From a virus: a stretch of DNA of 64,000 nucleotides. The stretch covers positions 27,382-91,381 of IMG/VR virus record IMGVR_UViG_3300047509_000177; one strand, 5' to 3'. The position numbers and the translations under genes were made by a program. Of this stretch, positions 47,712-55,308 are shown piece by piece. Under the pieces are notes generated by a model, which saw only the letters and a program-made list of their open reading frames with translations, did not search any database and was not told where the DNA came from. How positions within the stretch are numbered: the first letter of the stretch is position 1; each line of letters begins with the position of its first letter.

Positions 47712-48872
47712 TCAAAGAAAAGAAGATAAAACTGAGAATGAAGGCTTATGCGTTCTATTTTCCTTCTCTATACCATAATAAGCGTTTGATCCGTAATCTA
47801 CATAATTGAAGATTATAACCATATTGATATATTCTTTACTTTGACACCATTTTATGAAGTTAGAGATATTTTCTGCTTGCTGTTGTTCATTCCACTGTTG
47901 AGAATCACCAGTCGATGACTTTCCAACCGCAGTAGGCCATCCCACCTCTGTTATATATACTGGCTTTCCTGAAAGGTTATGAGCATCTTCTACTTGCTTT
48001 CTATCTCCCAGCGCGCCGCCGTGCTGACCGTTAGAACCACCATATGGATGTACAGTAACTCCATCGCAATAGTTGTATCCACCAAGCTTCTTTATTTCTT
48101 CTCCAAACTTATTTCCTACTCCGCCGCCGTCCCAGCTTGCCAGAATCTTCGGACGGATTTCCGCCGGGAAGTTATTTGCTAGTTCTTCGTGAACAACCTT
48201 TAAAAGATTAGTATATCCACTGTAGTTAGTAGGATCAGACCAGAACCAGCTTCCACCAGGCTCATTCAACACCTCCACACATTGCCCACCAAGATCTGTT
48301 TTTCCTGTCCAGAAAGTCCAGAAAGTTCCTCCCTTACCATACTTCTTGAAATGATTGACAATATTTTGAGCATATTCTTTGGTAGGAATTCGGCCGATGG
48401 TTCCACCTTCCCCAAATAGAGCACAAGCTAAAGTAATTCCGGCAGCAGAAGAATCTAGCATGTGCTGTTCGGTTACATAGGCATGAGAAAAACGCACATT
48501 TTTTACGGCCTTCGTAATATCGCTGTAAGATGAGCCTCCCCAACCGCCTGAGTCGAGCCCGATGATTAATTTAGAGGGGCTGGGAGCGGGCGTAGGAGTT
48601 GGTTCAGGGGCAGGAGTCGGCGCGGGGAGAGGAGTATTCTTAGTTTCCTTAGCAGCACCAGCAATAAGGGGCCGTACCCGGAATGCTGTTGGTAAAGTAG
48701 TTGATATTGTATATTTGTAATTCTTTGTAATTGTCTCAGACCATGCGGTAACTCCTTCTGGCTTCCATGCAATTAAGAACTCATAAAGATTTGTTGTTTC
48801 ATTTACTTCCCAAGTTAATTCAATTTCATTTACTTTGGGAATAGATTTCAAATTCTTTATTTCGATACTCAT
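47712..48872 (-). CDS. Clan GH-A glycoside hydrolase with FN3-like N-terminus
   Basis: 386 residues. Residues 1-78 look like a fibronectin type III domain (VNEIELTWEVNETTNLYEFLIAWKPEG), 79-98 are a Pro/Thr/Ala linker, and 99-386 are a TIM barrel: CVEVLNEPGGSWFW carries the acid/base Glu after Asn (NEP), KPVYITEVGWPT the nucleophile Glu, typical of clan GH-A (GH5/17/39/53-like). No signal peptide, so it is either virion-attached or released at lysis. It may degrade capsule, biofilm or cell-wall polysaccharide. Minus-strand location separates it from the tail operon. Confidence 0.78.
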   Translation of the reverse strand: MSIEIKNLKSIPKVNEIELTWEVNETTNLYEFLIAWKPEGVTAWSETITKNYKYTISTTLPTAFRVRPLIAGAAKETKNTPLPAPTPAPEPTPTPAPSPSKLIIGLDSGGWGGSSYSDITKAVKNVRFSHAYVTEQHMLDSSAAGITLACALFGEGGTIGRIPTKEYAQNIVNHFKKYGKGGTFWTFWTGKTDLGGQCVEVLNEPGGSWFWSDPTNYSGYTNLLKVVHEELANNFPAEIRPKILASWDGGGVGNKFGEEIKKLGGYNYCDGVTVHPYGGSNGQHGGALGDRKQVEDAHNLSGKPVYITEVGWPTAVGKSSTGDSQQWNEQQQAENISNFIKWCQSKEYINMVIIFNYVDYGSNAYYGIEKENRTHKPSFSVLSSFL

Positions 48873-48883
48873 AGTATCTCCAT

Positions 48884-49084
48884 TTATTGAGGATTCTTTA
48901 TTTCTTTATGAATTTTATGGTTATACTGTTCTCTGGGAAATATATTATGCCATTTACTTATTTTAGGATCGCATTGTGAACATAACAAAGATCTTTTCTT
49001 ATTAACTAGTCTATAATTAGACCAGAAATTACAAAGAGCAGTATTCTCTATACAATTGCATTTTTCACATCTAAACAGGCTCAT
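48884..49084 (-). CDS. Small zinc-binding protein
   Basis: 66 residues. FRCEKCNCIENTALC and LLCSQCDP give two CxxC knuckles about 30 residues apart. Similar to small HNH-like or rubredoxin-like phage proteins. ATGA overlap with the following start upstream supports expression. Confidence 0.6.
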   Translation of the reverse strand: MSLFRCEKCNCIENTALCNFWSNYRLVNKKRSLLCSQCDPKISKWHNIFPREQYNHKIHKEIKNPQ

Positions 49085-49182
49085 TTAATATTTCTATTAT
49101 CAAGTTGATGAACTACAGCGAGAAGAATTCGCGCAGGATTGATTTGCCATTTATTATCCATTGATATAAATATACCATTCAT
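49081..49182 (-). CDS. 33-residue hypothetical protein
   Basis: Product MNGIFISMDNKWQINPARIL then LAVVHQLDNRNIK; its stop overlaps the next ATG (ATGA). Too short to classify. Confidence 0.45.
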   Translation of the reverse strand: MNGIFISMDNKWQINPARILLAVVHQLDNRNIK

Positions 49183-49197
49183 CTTGTGGCATTCTTT

Positions 49198-49293
49198 TTA
49201 GCTCGCCAACCACGAGCTATAGGGGCTCTTGGTAAGATCAGCCAAGATGTAGGTAGTGCCATGGCACCCAATAATTTCGATAGTATAATTCAT
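49198..49293 (-). CDS. 31-residue hypothetical protein
   Basis: Product MNYTIEIIGCHGTTYILADL then TKSPYSSWLAS, starting just after the lysyl-tRNA synthetase gene ends. AAGG-like site upstream. Unknown. Confidence 0.4.
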   Translation of the reverse strand: MNYTIEIIGCHGTTYILADLTKSPYSSWLAS

Positions 49294-49295
49294 AT

Positions 49296-50603
49296 TTATA
49301 CCTTAGTTTTCAATAAAGGAAACATTATAACATCTCTAATATTCTTCTTTCCCAAGAGTAGCATACAAAGACGATCTATTCCAATACCAACTCCGGCCCA
49401 AGGCAGTGCTCCCATTTCTAGAGCTTCGATGTAGTTTTGATCGTATGGGTCATATTCTCGTATATTTTCTCCAAATTCATTTGTGAAAAACTTTTTGCTT
49501 TCTGGTTCCTTTAGGCGCGTTTCCTGCTCATGTGGGTCATTCAAGTCTGATGCTCCAGAAGCAATCTCCATATCATCTATATATAGCTCCCATGCCTCTG
49601 CTCTGTTTCTATGTCTACCTTTTCCAATTGATTTTCTACTCAAGGGCCAATCAGACGATGGTAAGTCTGCATCGAAAATCATAGGATACTCATGAGGGCA
49701 TTTTATTGAACATGACACATTTCTAATTAAATCTTCAGTAAAACAAATCATATCTAGGTCAGTCTTACAACTCTCAAATATCTCTAGATTAGTGAACTCT
49801 GGGTTGTGTTCGGGACTAATTCCCTCATTTCTAAAGCACCTTGAGAAAGCATATACTCTATCGAACCCGCCAACGAGTGCGCGCTTAAGGTATAGCTCTG
49901 AGGAAATAGATAGGAAAAATTGTTGTCCAAGAGTATTGTGTTGTGTTGTAAATGGCTTCGCAGTTGCTCCACCATAGATGGGTTGGAGTATGGGAGTTTC
50001 AATCTCAACGAAGTCTCTTTCATTCAGATACTTCCTTATCTCAAATACTATTTCTGCTCTCTTCTTAAATACCTCGCGCGAATCCGCGCTGGACATCAGA
50101 TCCTGCTCGCGGTGCCTGTACTTATGCTCAGGGCTTTTCAGGCCATTTCGCTTATCGGGAGGCTCTCGTAGTGCCTTGGCTAAAAGCGTGAAATTAGAAA
50201 TTAAAAGAAGGGGCTTCCCACGCGGATTCTGGCCTAGTGCCCCTTCTACTCCGACCATATCTCCAAGATCGCATTTTATAACGCTATCAAGGACTATTTG
50301 AGATTTTGCGAAATCTAGTTTTCCTGACTCTATGGGGCCATAAATTAGTTGGATTGATCCCGTCTGGTCAAATAAGTCAAAGAATATAGTCTCTCCGTGA
50401 TGCCTTCGAGCAGATATTCTTCCTGCTATCTTACAAAAATTATCTGAAGGAACATCAACTTTTTCTCTAGTAAGGATTTCATGGAGAGTTACGGTTGATG
50501 GTCGATTTAAAACATATTGAATTGTTTCTCGGCCAGGAAAATCGCGCGGGTAGGGGTTAGAATTATTCTGTATCTTCTTTAGTCTCTCTATAGAATTACT
50601 CAC
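49296..50603 (-). CDS. lysS: Compact class II lysyl-tRNA synthetase
   Basis: 435 residues against about 490-510 in bacteria. N-terminal OB fold (CKIAGRISARRHHGETIFFDLFDQTGSIQLIYG, residues 57-89), then motif 1 (VEIETPILQPIYGGATAKPF, ~199-218), motif 2 (RCFRNEGISPEHNPEFTNLE, ~255-274) with the ATP-binding Arg, and motif 3 (GVGIGIDRLCMLLLG, ~404-418). A segment of about 60-70 residues between motifs 2 and 3 is missing or reduced. The OB fold excludes the EF-P ligase EpmA. Charges tRNA-Lys, or possibly a modified target. No Lys tRNA is visible in the window. AT-rich like its neighbours, so long resident. Confidence 0.9.
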   Translation of the reverse strand: MSNSIERLKKIQNNSNPYPRDFPGRETIQYVLNRPSTVTLHEILTREKVDVPSDNFCKIAGRISARRHHGETIFFDLFDQTGSIQLIYGPIESGKLDFAKSQIVLDSVIKCDLGDMVGVEGALGQNPRGKPLLLISNFTLLAKALREPPDKRNGLKSPEHKYRHREQDLMSSADSREVFKKRAEIVFEIRKYLNERDFVEIETPILQPIYGGATAKPFTTQHNTLGQQFFLSISSELYLKRALVGGFDRVYAFSRCFRNEGISPEHNPEFTNLEIFESCKTDLDMICFTEDLIRNVSCSIKCPHEYPMIFDADLPSSDWPLSRKSIGKGRHRNRAEAWELYIDDMEIASGASDLNDPHEQETRLKEPESKKFFTNEFGENIREYDPYDQNYIEALEMGALPWAGVGIGIDRLCMLLLGKKNIRDVIMFPLLKTKV

Positions 50604-50811
50604 TACTTACCTCGGCGTTTTTAGCCTGGCAAATATCTGGTATTACTTTGTCATGCATTGCTGTAAAAATATTTGGTTGCTCGTCGTAATAATGGCACCA
50701 AAATCTTTTACAGTCTTTGCATTCATAAAAAGTTCTCTTTGAATTATCTTGAGGAGTTTCTCCTACCCAATTATGGCTGCTTCCCCATCCGTTACCAATT
50801 ATTTGGCTCAT
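50596..50811 (-). CDS. Small zinc-binding hypothetical protein
   Basis: 71 residues. HNWVGETPQDNSKRTFYECKDCKRFWCHYYDEQP carries CKDC and nearby His/Cys. Overlaps the synthetase start by 8 bases and shares one base with the previous gene, so it is part of the same operon. Confidence 0.6.
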   Translation of the reverse strand: MSQIIGNGWGSSHNWVGETPQDNSKRTFYECKDCKRFWCHYYDEQPNIFTAMHDKVIPDICQAKNAEVSSE

Positions 50812-51035
50812 TAATTGTCACCATAATTTTGGATGGCAGCTAGAAACTCATCGTCAGTAATGTATGTGAGATAAACTGGCTTGTATTCCCTCTCTAAAAT
50901 TGCTGCAATAATTTCACCTAGAGTTCTTTCTGGATTTTTATTCCATACTTTTCTTAGTTCCTCCAAAATACAAGTGATACGGTAAGGGTCAGTAGGTTTA
51001 TCTACAATTTCTATAGGTGTAATTAGATTATTCAT
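50811..51035 (-). CDS. Small hypothetical protein
   Basis: 74 residues; acidic, helical (EELRKVWNKNPERTLGEIIAAILERE). Immediately follows the gene upstream. Function unknown. Confidence 0.6.
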   Translation of the reverse strand: MNNLITPIEIVDKPTDPYRITCILEELRKVWNKNPERTLGEIIAAILEREYKPVYLTYITDDEFLAAIQNYGDN

Positions 51036-51335
51036 TTATATTCCTTTTTTATAGTTAGGGTCGCAATGTCCGCAACAGCCGTGAATTCTGGCCGAGGTAT
51101 CCTCTTCATATTCAACTTCATGTTTCAGTGCATCTGGATCTGGATGGCCTACGCCACAGGGGCAAATTCGCTCGAAAATTCCTCTATCTTCGCGCCAAAT
51201 TAGTGGCCAATCTTTCATATGATGGTTAGAAGGATTATGGATCACACAATATTTTCCTGTGCATTCTTTCGCAGAATGTATGTTATAAAGTATTTGTCCG
51301 TTAGGAAGAGTGAATATATTTTTTAGATTATTCAT
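51036..51335 (-). CDS. Cys/His-rich hypothetical protein
   Basis: 99 residues. CTGKYCVIHNPSNHHMKDWPLIWREDRGIFERICPCGVGHPDPD and HGCCGHCDP form two Cys/His clusters; similar conserved proteins occur in actinophages (motif ...RICPHGVGHPDPD...). Probably zinc-binding. Confidence 0.65.
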   Translation of the reverse strand: MNNLKNIFTLPNGQILYNIHSAKECTGKYCVIHNPSNHHMKDWPLIWREDRGIFERICPCGVGHPDPDALKHEVEYEEDTSARIHGCCGHCDPNYKKGI

Positions 51336-51342
51336 GATATCA

Positions 51343-51627
51343 CTACATTCGCCATGGATATGTTCTGCGCGCTAATTCAAGATGATTAGGATTAACGCAT
51401 ATTTTATTCGCGCATATAGCTTTTACTATAAATCCTTCGGGCACGAGTTCGCCGTGAAAAATTTCCCAAGCAGCGGCAGCTACATATTTAGTAGATCTAT
51501 TGATTCTGATTGTGCCATATCCTTGCGCATCTTTCTTCCCTGTAAACCACCAGCAACCAGCCGTCTTCTGAGTTGAAGAATCTAACTTATCTTTATTGTT
51601 TATTATATCTTCAAGCGTTATAGTCAT
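51343..51627 (-). CDS. HNH-fold protein with altered catalytic site
   Basis: 94 residues. GCWWFTGKKDAQGYGTIRINRSTKYVAAAAWEIFHGELVPEGFIV and CANKICVNPNHLELA follow the phage HNH pattern, but the usual D-H pair before the first Cys is K-A. The Cys ligands and the final N..H are kept. It may be a DNA-binding derivative without cleavage activity. Confidence 0.75.
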   Translation of the reverse strand: MTITLEDIINNKDKLDSSTQKTAGCWWFTGKKDAQGYGTIRINRSTKYVAAAAWEIFHGELVPEGFIVKAICANKICVNPNHLELARRTYPWRM

Positions 51628-51640
51628 TTAGAACTTTATG

Positions 51641-51958
51641 TTAACCGGCATCGGTTTTATCCACAAAAGTGGATTGATGATTTGATTGAGGAGAAATAGC
51701 GATAAGAGTATCCATTACGATACTTTCAATCTCTCCCAATGTCAAGGGGTACTCGCTACAAACTCCAGTCTTGATTTCCTCTAACGCCTCTCGTAGCGCT
51801 TGCTCACGCTCGCCACAGGTTATGCAATACACGGGGTTTGTGTAGTAGTCGCGAGCAACGAGCCAGCCCTCCCATATTCCCTTATTAAAAAGACTATTAG
51901 ATGGAGATATAAAAATTCTCTCTATGGCTTCGTACTCATCTTTGGAAAAATCGGTCAT
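51641..51958 (-). CDS. Hypothetical protein
   Basis: 105 residues. IWEGWLVARDYYTNPVYCITCGEREQALREALEEIKTG has a CITCG knuckle and a helical middle. ATGA overlap upstream. Unknown. Confidence 0.6.
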   Translation of the reverse strand: MTDFSKDEYEAIERIFISPSNSLFNKGIWEGWLVARDYYTNPVYCITCGEREQALREALEEIKTGVCSEYPLTLGEIESIVMDTLIAISPQSNHQSTFVDKTDAG

Positions 51959-52125
51959 TTCTTGTCCTTAGGAATAAAATCAGAATCTTGCTCACCTATA
52001 TCTGGTTTGGGTTGTTCCTTAGTATATTTTAGTATTTTGCGTTCTCTTTCGCGCAAAATTCTGTCCATTAAATTATGGTAATGTTCTTTGTAATAAGAAC
52101 TTCTTGTTTGTCTAGGACGTTGCAT
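51955..52125 (-). CDS. 56-residue charged protein
   Basis: Product starts MQRPRQTRSSYYKEHYHNLM and ends FIPKDKK; basic N-terminal helix, acidic end. ATGA overlap with the next gene. Confidence 0.5.
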   Translation of the reverse strand: MQRPRQTRSSYYKEHYHNLMDRILRERERKILKYTKEQPKPDIGEQDSDFIPKDKK

Positions 52126-52137
52126 TACTAGTCTATG

Positions 52138-52401
52138 TTATATCTTAGGCAGCTCGCTGTTCAAGGCAATGGCGCGTGCTCGTGCTTCTGACATTGCTTG
52201 ATGAAACTCCTTGCCTATAACCCATTTAAATGTACAAGATGTCCCGTCGGGCATTATAGCTACACATAGATTCCTATCGTTGTGGGCCATAATTGGAATT
52301 TCTTGATTATCAGGGTGATAAGAAGACATAAAAGTCTCAGTACGATAATAGCCTAAATCTTCAATAGAATCTATAGCTTGTTGCTGATTATTGTAAATCA
52401 T
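52138..52401 (-). CDS. Small hypothetical protein
   Basis: 87 residues from ATG at 52401, which overlaps the FtsK motor stop (ATGA). MIYNNQQQAIDSIEDLGYYR... YEF-like beta strands with TSCTFKWVIGKEFHQAMSEARARAIA. Unknown. Confidence 0.6.
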   Translation of the reverse strand: MIYNNQQQAIDSIEDLGYYRTETFMSSYHPDNQEIPIMAHNDRNLCVAIMPDGTSCTFKWVIGKEFHQAMSEARARAIALNSELPKI

Positions 52402-53183
52402 GCTGCTTGCCTCTCTTGCCAATAGACTTGGTCTTGCCAGAATTTCACCACGGCGCTGATCTCCTCTGAATCCACGTATGGAGTCTGGATGCGGAACGGA
52501 GTACGACCTTGCGACGAGAACAGAGCGTCGCCAGCGCCGATTAGGTCTTGCGCCCCTCCTTGGTCCAATATGATACGACTGTCGAGCGCTGATCCTACGG
52601 CGAAAGCTAGTCTGCTTGGCAGATTGCTCTTTATAAGACCAGTAACTACCTCTCGGCGCGGGCTCTGCGTGGCGAGCACGAGATGGATGCCAACAGCCCT
52701 TGACTTCTGGGCCAGTCGAGTAATTGATTCCTCTATCTCATGCTTAGAGAGCATCATAAGGTCTGCCATCTCATCGACTACTACCAATATATATGGCCTT
52801 TTTTCATGCTGAGGAAGCTTTTCATTCAACTCATCTAGATCTTTTGCGCCATATTCCTGCGCAAGTTTATATCTGCTCTCCATAAATGATACTAGAGCCT
52901 TGAAACTAGTAATGGCCTCCCAAGCGTCGGTTATTACTGGGCATAGAAGATGAGGAATACTATCATATATTGGCAACTCGACCATCTTGGAATCAACCAT
53001 CATAAACTGTAGTTGATCTGGAGTTGTCTTCATAAGTAGTGAGCAGATCATTGAATGCAAGTACGAAGTCTTCCCGCTTCCAGTCGTGCCTGCTATCAAC
53101 AAATGTGGAAAATCTTTAATGTCAACATGAACTACTTCATTTGATGGATTAACTCCGAGAGGTATATTTAGTATATTGTTCAT
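52398..53183 (-). CDS. FtsK/SpoIIIE-type DNA translocase motor (beta domain only)
   Basis: 261 residues. IPLGVNPSNEVVHVDIKDFPHLLIAGTTGSGKTSYLHSMICSLL with Walker A, YILVVVDEMADLM with Walker B, THLVLATQSPRR-type sensor (HLVLATQSP), and LPSRLAFAVGSALDSRIILDQGGAQDLIGAGDALF are all diagnostic of the FtsK motor. No membrane part and no gamma DNA-reading domain. The alpha domain is encoded separately at 53747-54103. Could move DNA for segregation, conjugation-like transfer or packaging support. Confidence 0.88.
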   Translation of the reverse strand: MNNILNIPLGVNPSNEVVHVDIKDFPHLLIAGTTGSGKTSYLHSMICSLLMKTTPDQLQFMMVDSKMVELPIYDSIPHLLCPVITDAWEAITSFKALVSFMESRYKLAQEYGAKDLDELNEKLPQHEKRPYILVVVDEMADLMMLSKHEIEESITRLAQKSRAVGIHLVLATQSPRREVVTGLIKSNLPSRLAFAVGSALDSRIILDQGGAQDLIGAGDALFSSQGRTPFRIQTPYVDSEEISAVVKFWQDQVYWQERQAA

Positions 53184-53184
53184 T

Positions 53185-53394
53185 TTAGATATTTCCCAGT
53201 GACCTTCTTATAACGCTTCTGAGCCTCATAGATATGTTCTTCTGCTTTGTTCTTAGATTCTCTAGAGGAACTAGATTCATGCCACAATAGTCACAATATC
53301 CTGTATTGAACTTCCTCAGCTCTATCTCGCGCCGAGTAGCGCGCTTGAAGCATGAAGTACAGACAAAGATATCCTTGTGGCTTTCGTATGGCAT
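53185..53394 (-). CDS. Zinc-ribbon protein between the FtsK parts
   Basis: 69 residues. FVCTSCFKRATRREIELRKFNTGYCDYCGMNLVPLE: a four-Cys ribbon, then a basic tail. Lies one base before the motor gene and overlaps the preceding stop by one base, so it is co-translated with the FtsK parts. Confidence 0.65.
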   Translation of the reverse strand: MPYESHKDIFVCTSCFKRATRREIELRKFNTGYCDYCGMNLVPLENLRTKQKNISMRLRSVIRRSLGNI

Positions 53395-53750
53395 TAATTT
53401 CCCTCAGCAGTCATGCGATCTACACCATATAGTTCTTCCATTTCATCTTCAGACATAGGTTTTGAACCTGCATGTGGTGGTTGGTGATTTGCTGGAAGAG
53501 AACATCGTATTAGACCCTCGGCAGTGGGCCATGTTGATTTACATCTATCAAATATAATTTGTTGGTAATTAGAAATTTCTATATTAAAATCTTCTATTGC
53601 TTTAATTGTTTTTTGTTCTATTCTAATTCTTTCAGGAACTAAATCTTCATCTTCTTCGCGTTGTTCTCTACGCTTTCTCATAGAATCGAGAGTAGGAAAT
53701 TTCATTATATTGTAAAGAGGATATTCCCAAGTATTATAGTAAGTTCTCAT
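53394..53750 (-). CDS. Hypothetical protein between the FtsK parts
   Basis: 118 residues from ATG 53750, overlapping the alpha-domain stop by 4 bases. Helical, acidic (MRKRREQREEDEDLVPERIRIEQKTIKAIEDFNIEISNYQQ). The frame extends upstream, but only as a shadow of the alpha-domain gene. Unknown. Confidence 0.6.
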   Translation of the reverse strand: MRTYYNTWEYPLYNIMKFPTLDSMRKRREQREEDEDLVPERIRIEQKTIKAIEDFNIEISNYQQIIFDRCKSTWPTAEGLIRCSLPANHQPPHAGSKPMSEDEMEELYGVDRMTAEGN

Positions 53751-54103
53751 ATTACATCTCCCAAGGTAACTATCCGGCGCGAATCTGTCCGAGAAACATA
53801 AACTCCCACCACTTTCTCCCCTCGTACAGGGCATTCAATAGAGACAGAATCACAGCCTAGCTCATAAGCGATCTCCTCGCGCAGCTTCGTGGCCAGAGAC
53901 CTAATTGGGATTTTTTCTGCGGGGACTCCGGCGAAGAAGGTGACCTGAGGGCCTATTTGGATATTCTCAATATTCAGAGGAATTCCTAGCTCGTCTGTAC
54001 GGCTTTCTATGAGCGCCGCTTCGCGCCAGGCAGCTTCCATCTCTTCCTCTTCATTATAAGTAGATGAAGTTTTAAGTAGTGTCTTTGGCGGTAGGTTCCA
54101 CAT
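53747..54103 (-). CDS. Stand-alone FtsK alpha-type domain
   Basis: 118 residues. IQIGPQVTFFAGVPAEKIPIRSLATKLREEIAYELGCDSVSIECPVRGEKVVGVYVSRTDSRRIVTLGD follows, strand by strand, the alpha domain that in FtsK/SpoIIIE directly precedes the motor (GPxVTxFE.. PGxK.S.I..L..DIA..L...SVRI..PIPGK..VGIEVPN). Here it ends and the motor resumes two genes later, in N-to-C order on the same strand. Seen directly: pattern; inferred: that the two assemble. Confidence 0.65.
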   Translation of the reverse strand: MWNLPPKTLLKTSSTYNEEEEMEAAWREAALIESRTDELGIPLNIENIQIGPQVTFFAGVPAEKIPIRSLATKLREEIAYELGCDSVSIECPVRGEKVVGVYVSRTDSRRIVTLGDVI

Positions 54104-54233
54104 TTAGAATATCCAATATAGTGTCAATAATAGTTACGCACACAAGATACTTATCATGACCTACCCATCGGGCATTGTATGCTGCTCCTGCAAGAAGGCC
54201 GTAAGTCTTATTTATTCTTTCTCTATCGGTCAT
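54072..54233 (-). CDS. 53-residue hypothetical protein
   Basis: Product starts MTDRERINKTYGLLAGAAYN and continues with YLVCVTIIDTILDILNVEP, an amphipathic or membrane-surface helix. ATGA overlap upstream; overlaps the FtsK alpha gene start. Confidence 0.5.
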   Translation of the reverse strand: MTDRERINKTYGLLAGAAYNARWVGHDKYLVCVTIIDTILDILNVEPTAKDTT

Positions 54234-54463
54234 GATTTTGCTTTTTCAAGTGCATTAATAAGAGACTTCAAAGTAGGATAAGATTTAAAGAAATATGGAG
54301 TGTCAATGTAAAATTTACCGTCTAACATTCTTTTATAGGCATTCCATTCTCTATCTTTTGGTGTATTTCTTTTCCCATCCACATACATTTCGTAGAATTG
54401 CCAATTGCCATCGCTAGATTCGTATAGCCCTGGTTCGATTTTATGTAGTGGTCTAATCTTCAT
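54230..54463 (-). CDS. Small hypothetical protein
   Basis: 77 residues from ATG 54463 (ATGA overlap with the micropeptide stop). MKIRPLHKIEPGLYESSDGNW... KDREWNAYKRMLDGKFYID: resembles small phage proteins that accompany homing or recombination genes. Unknown. Confidence 0.55.
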   Translation of the reverse strand: MKIRPLHKIEPGLYESSDGNWQFYEMYVDGKRNTPKDREWNAYKRMLDGKFYIDTPYFFKSYPTLKSLINALEKAKS

Positions 54464-54570
54464 TCCAATATTATAATGAGATACATACAGGTTACTAGAC
54501 CGCAGAAGTATCCGATAAGAAACATAAGGAACGCCCATGAGTAAGGAATTTCTTTTATTGATTGCTTCAT
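54460..54570 (-). CDS. 36-residue membrane micropeptide
   Basis: Product MKQSIKEIPYSWAFLMFLIG then YFCGLVTCMYLIIILE: charged N-terminus and one transmembrane helix. Stop overlaps the next ATG by ATGA, strong evidence for translation. Confidence 0.6.
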   Translation of the reverse strand: MKQSIKEIPYSWAFLMFLIGYFCGLVTCMYLIIILE

Positions 54571-54580
54571 AGATATCATA

Positions 54581-54739
54581 TCAGAGAGATTTCGTCCTGG
54601 AAGAATCTCTATCAATTATTCTTACACTGGAAAGAGGATGGGAATTTTCTGCGCACTGAGTCTCTGTTAAAGGAGTTTGCCTATCGTCTAGCTCCAGCCA
54701 GCGCATAAACAATTTGAAATAATATTTAATCTTGTTCAT
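54581..54739 (-). CDS. 52-residue hypothetical protein
   Basis: Product starts MNKIKYYFKLFMRWLELDDR; basic amphipathic N-terminus, polar end. Overlaps the upstream gene by 14 bases. Confidence 0.45.
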   Translation of the reverse strand: MNKIKYYFKLFMRWLELDDRQTPLTETQCAENSHPLSSVRIIDRDSSRTKSL

Positions 54740-54983
54740 TATATGACAGTCTTTTCATGCGTTCTAGAGTTTCTATAGAATCGTTTAGCCAAGTTTCTAG
54801 AACTTCCGGGCTATATTCGTCAGGGAGGAAGTCTAAAGTTATAACACCAAGTATTCTAAGTATATCCTCTTTTGTATATAGCTGTTCAAATGGTTGCGGC
54901 CAGGTATTGATCTCCTCAGTAGCACGCTGGACCATATCGCTAATTTTCCCATCATAAGTGGCCATACGAGTAGAATCTTTCAT
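54726..54983 (-). CDS. Small acidic hypothetical protein
   Basis: 85 residues; helical (DILRILGVITLDFLPDEYSPEVLETWLNDSIETLERM). 4-base overlap with the gene upstream. Unknown. Confidence 0.55.
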   Translation of the reverse strand: MKDSTRMATYDGKISDMVQRATEEINTWPQPFEQLYTKEDILRILGVITLDFLPDEYSPEVLETWLNDSIETLERMKRLSYNEQD

Positions 54984-55171
54984 AGTAACCTTCCATTTAT
55001 ATCATATTTCTCAATTATATTATGATTAAATACTACCATTATCCCTCTATCATATCCTACTATCTTCGCATAAGTATTCTTACCTGATGCTTCCTTTTTT
55101 ATTCTCTTCCACTCTAAAAGTTGCCGTGTAGAAACTATATATGTTTTTCTATTTTGTATAATTGGAGGCAT
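54980..55171 (-). CDS. Small hypothetical protein
   Basis: 63 residues, MPPIIQNRKTYIVSTRQLLEW... beta-rich with GYDRGIMVVFNHNIIEKYDI. First gene of a run after the hairpin/tRNA-like segment. Confidence 0.5.
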   Translation of the reverse strand: MPPIIQNRKTYIVSTRQLLEWKRIKKEASGKNTYAKIVGYDRGIMVVFNHNIIEKYDINGRLL

Positions 55172-55184
55172 AATTTAAATTGTA

Positions 55185-55228
55185 GGGGCTGAGAAGGCAA
55201 AACCCTTAGAACTTCTTGACTCAGCCCC
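55185..55228 (-). terminator. Hairpin 3' of the tRNA-like RNA
   Basis: GGGGCTGAG (55185-55193) pairs with CTCAGCCCC (55220-55228), with AAG/CTT pairing inside. Confidence 0.5.
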
Positions 55229-55231
55229 AGT

Positions 55232-55308
55232 GGACGCTCTTGGTATCGAACCAAGCTGAACCATCTACCCTTTCTACCGGCGGTTGCTACCGGAGGGGAT
55301 AAGCGTCC
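55232..55308 (-). ncRNA. tRNA-like RNA without a normal D-arm/anticodon arrangement
   Basis: GGACGCT/AGCGTCC forms a 7-bp acceptor-like stem, CTTGG-TTCGATA-CCAAG a perfect T-arm, discriminator A. Between them, only one more solid hairpin exists: CCGGT-agcaacc-GCCGG, placed 8 bases after the acceptor; the remaining 21 bases (AGAAAGGGTAGATGG...) cannot complete a standard cloverleaf. Either a tRNA relic or a tRNA mimic. Confidence 0.5.

Noticed and set aside
49296-50603. EpmA/PoxA (EF-P lysine ligase)
   Set aside because: An N-terminal OB anticodon-binding fold is present, which EpmA lacks.
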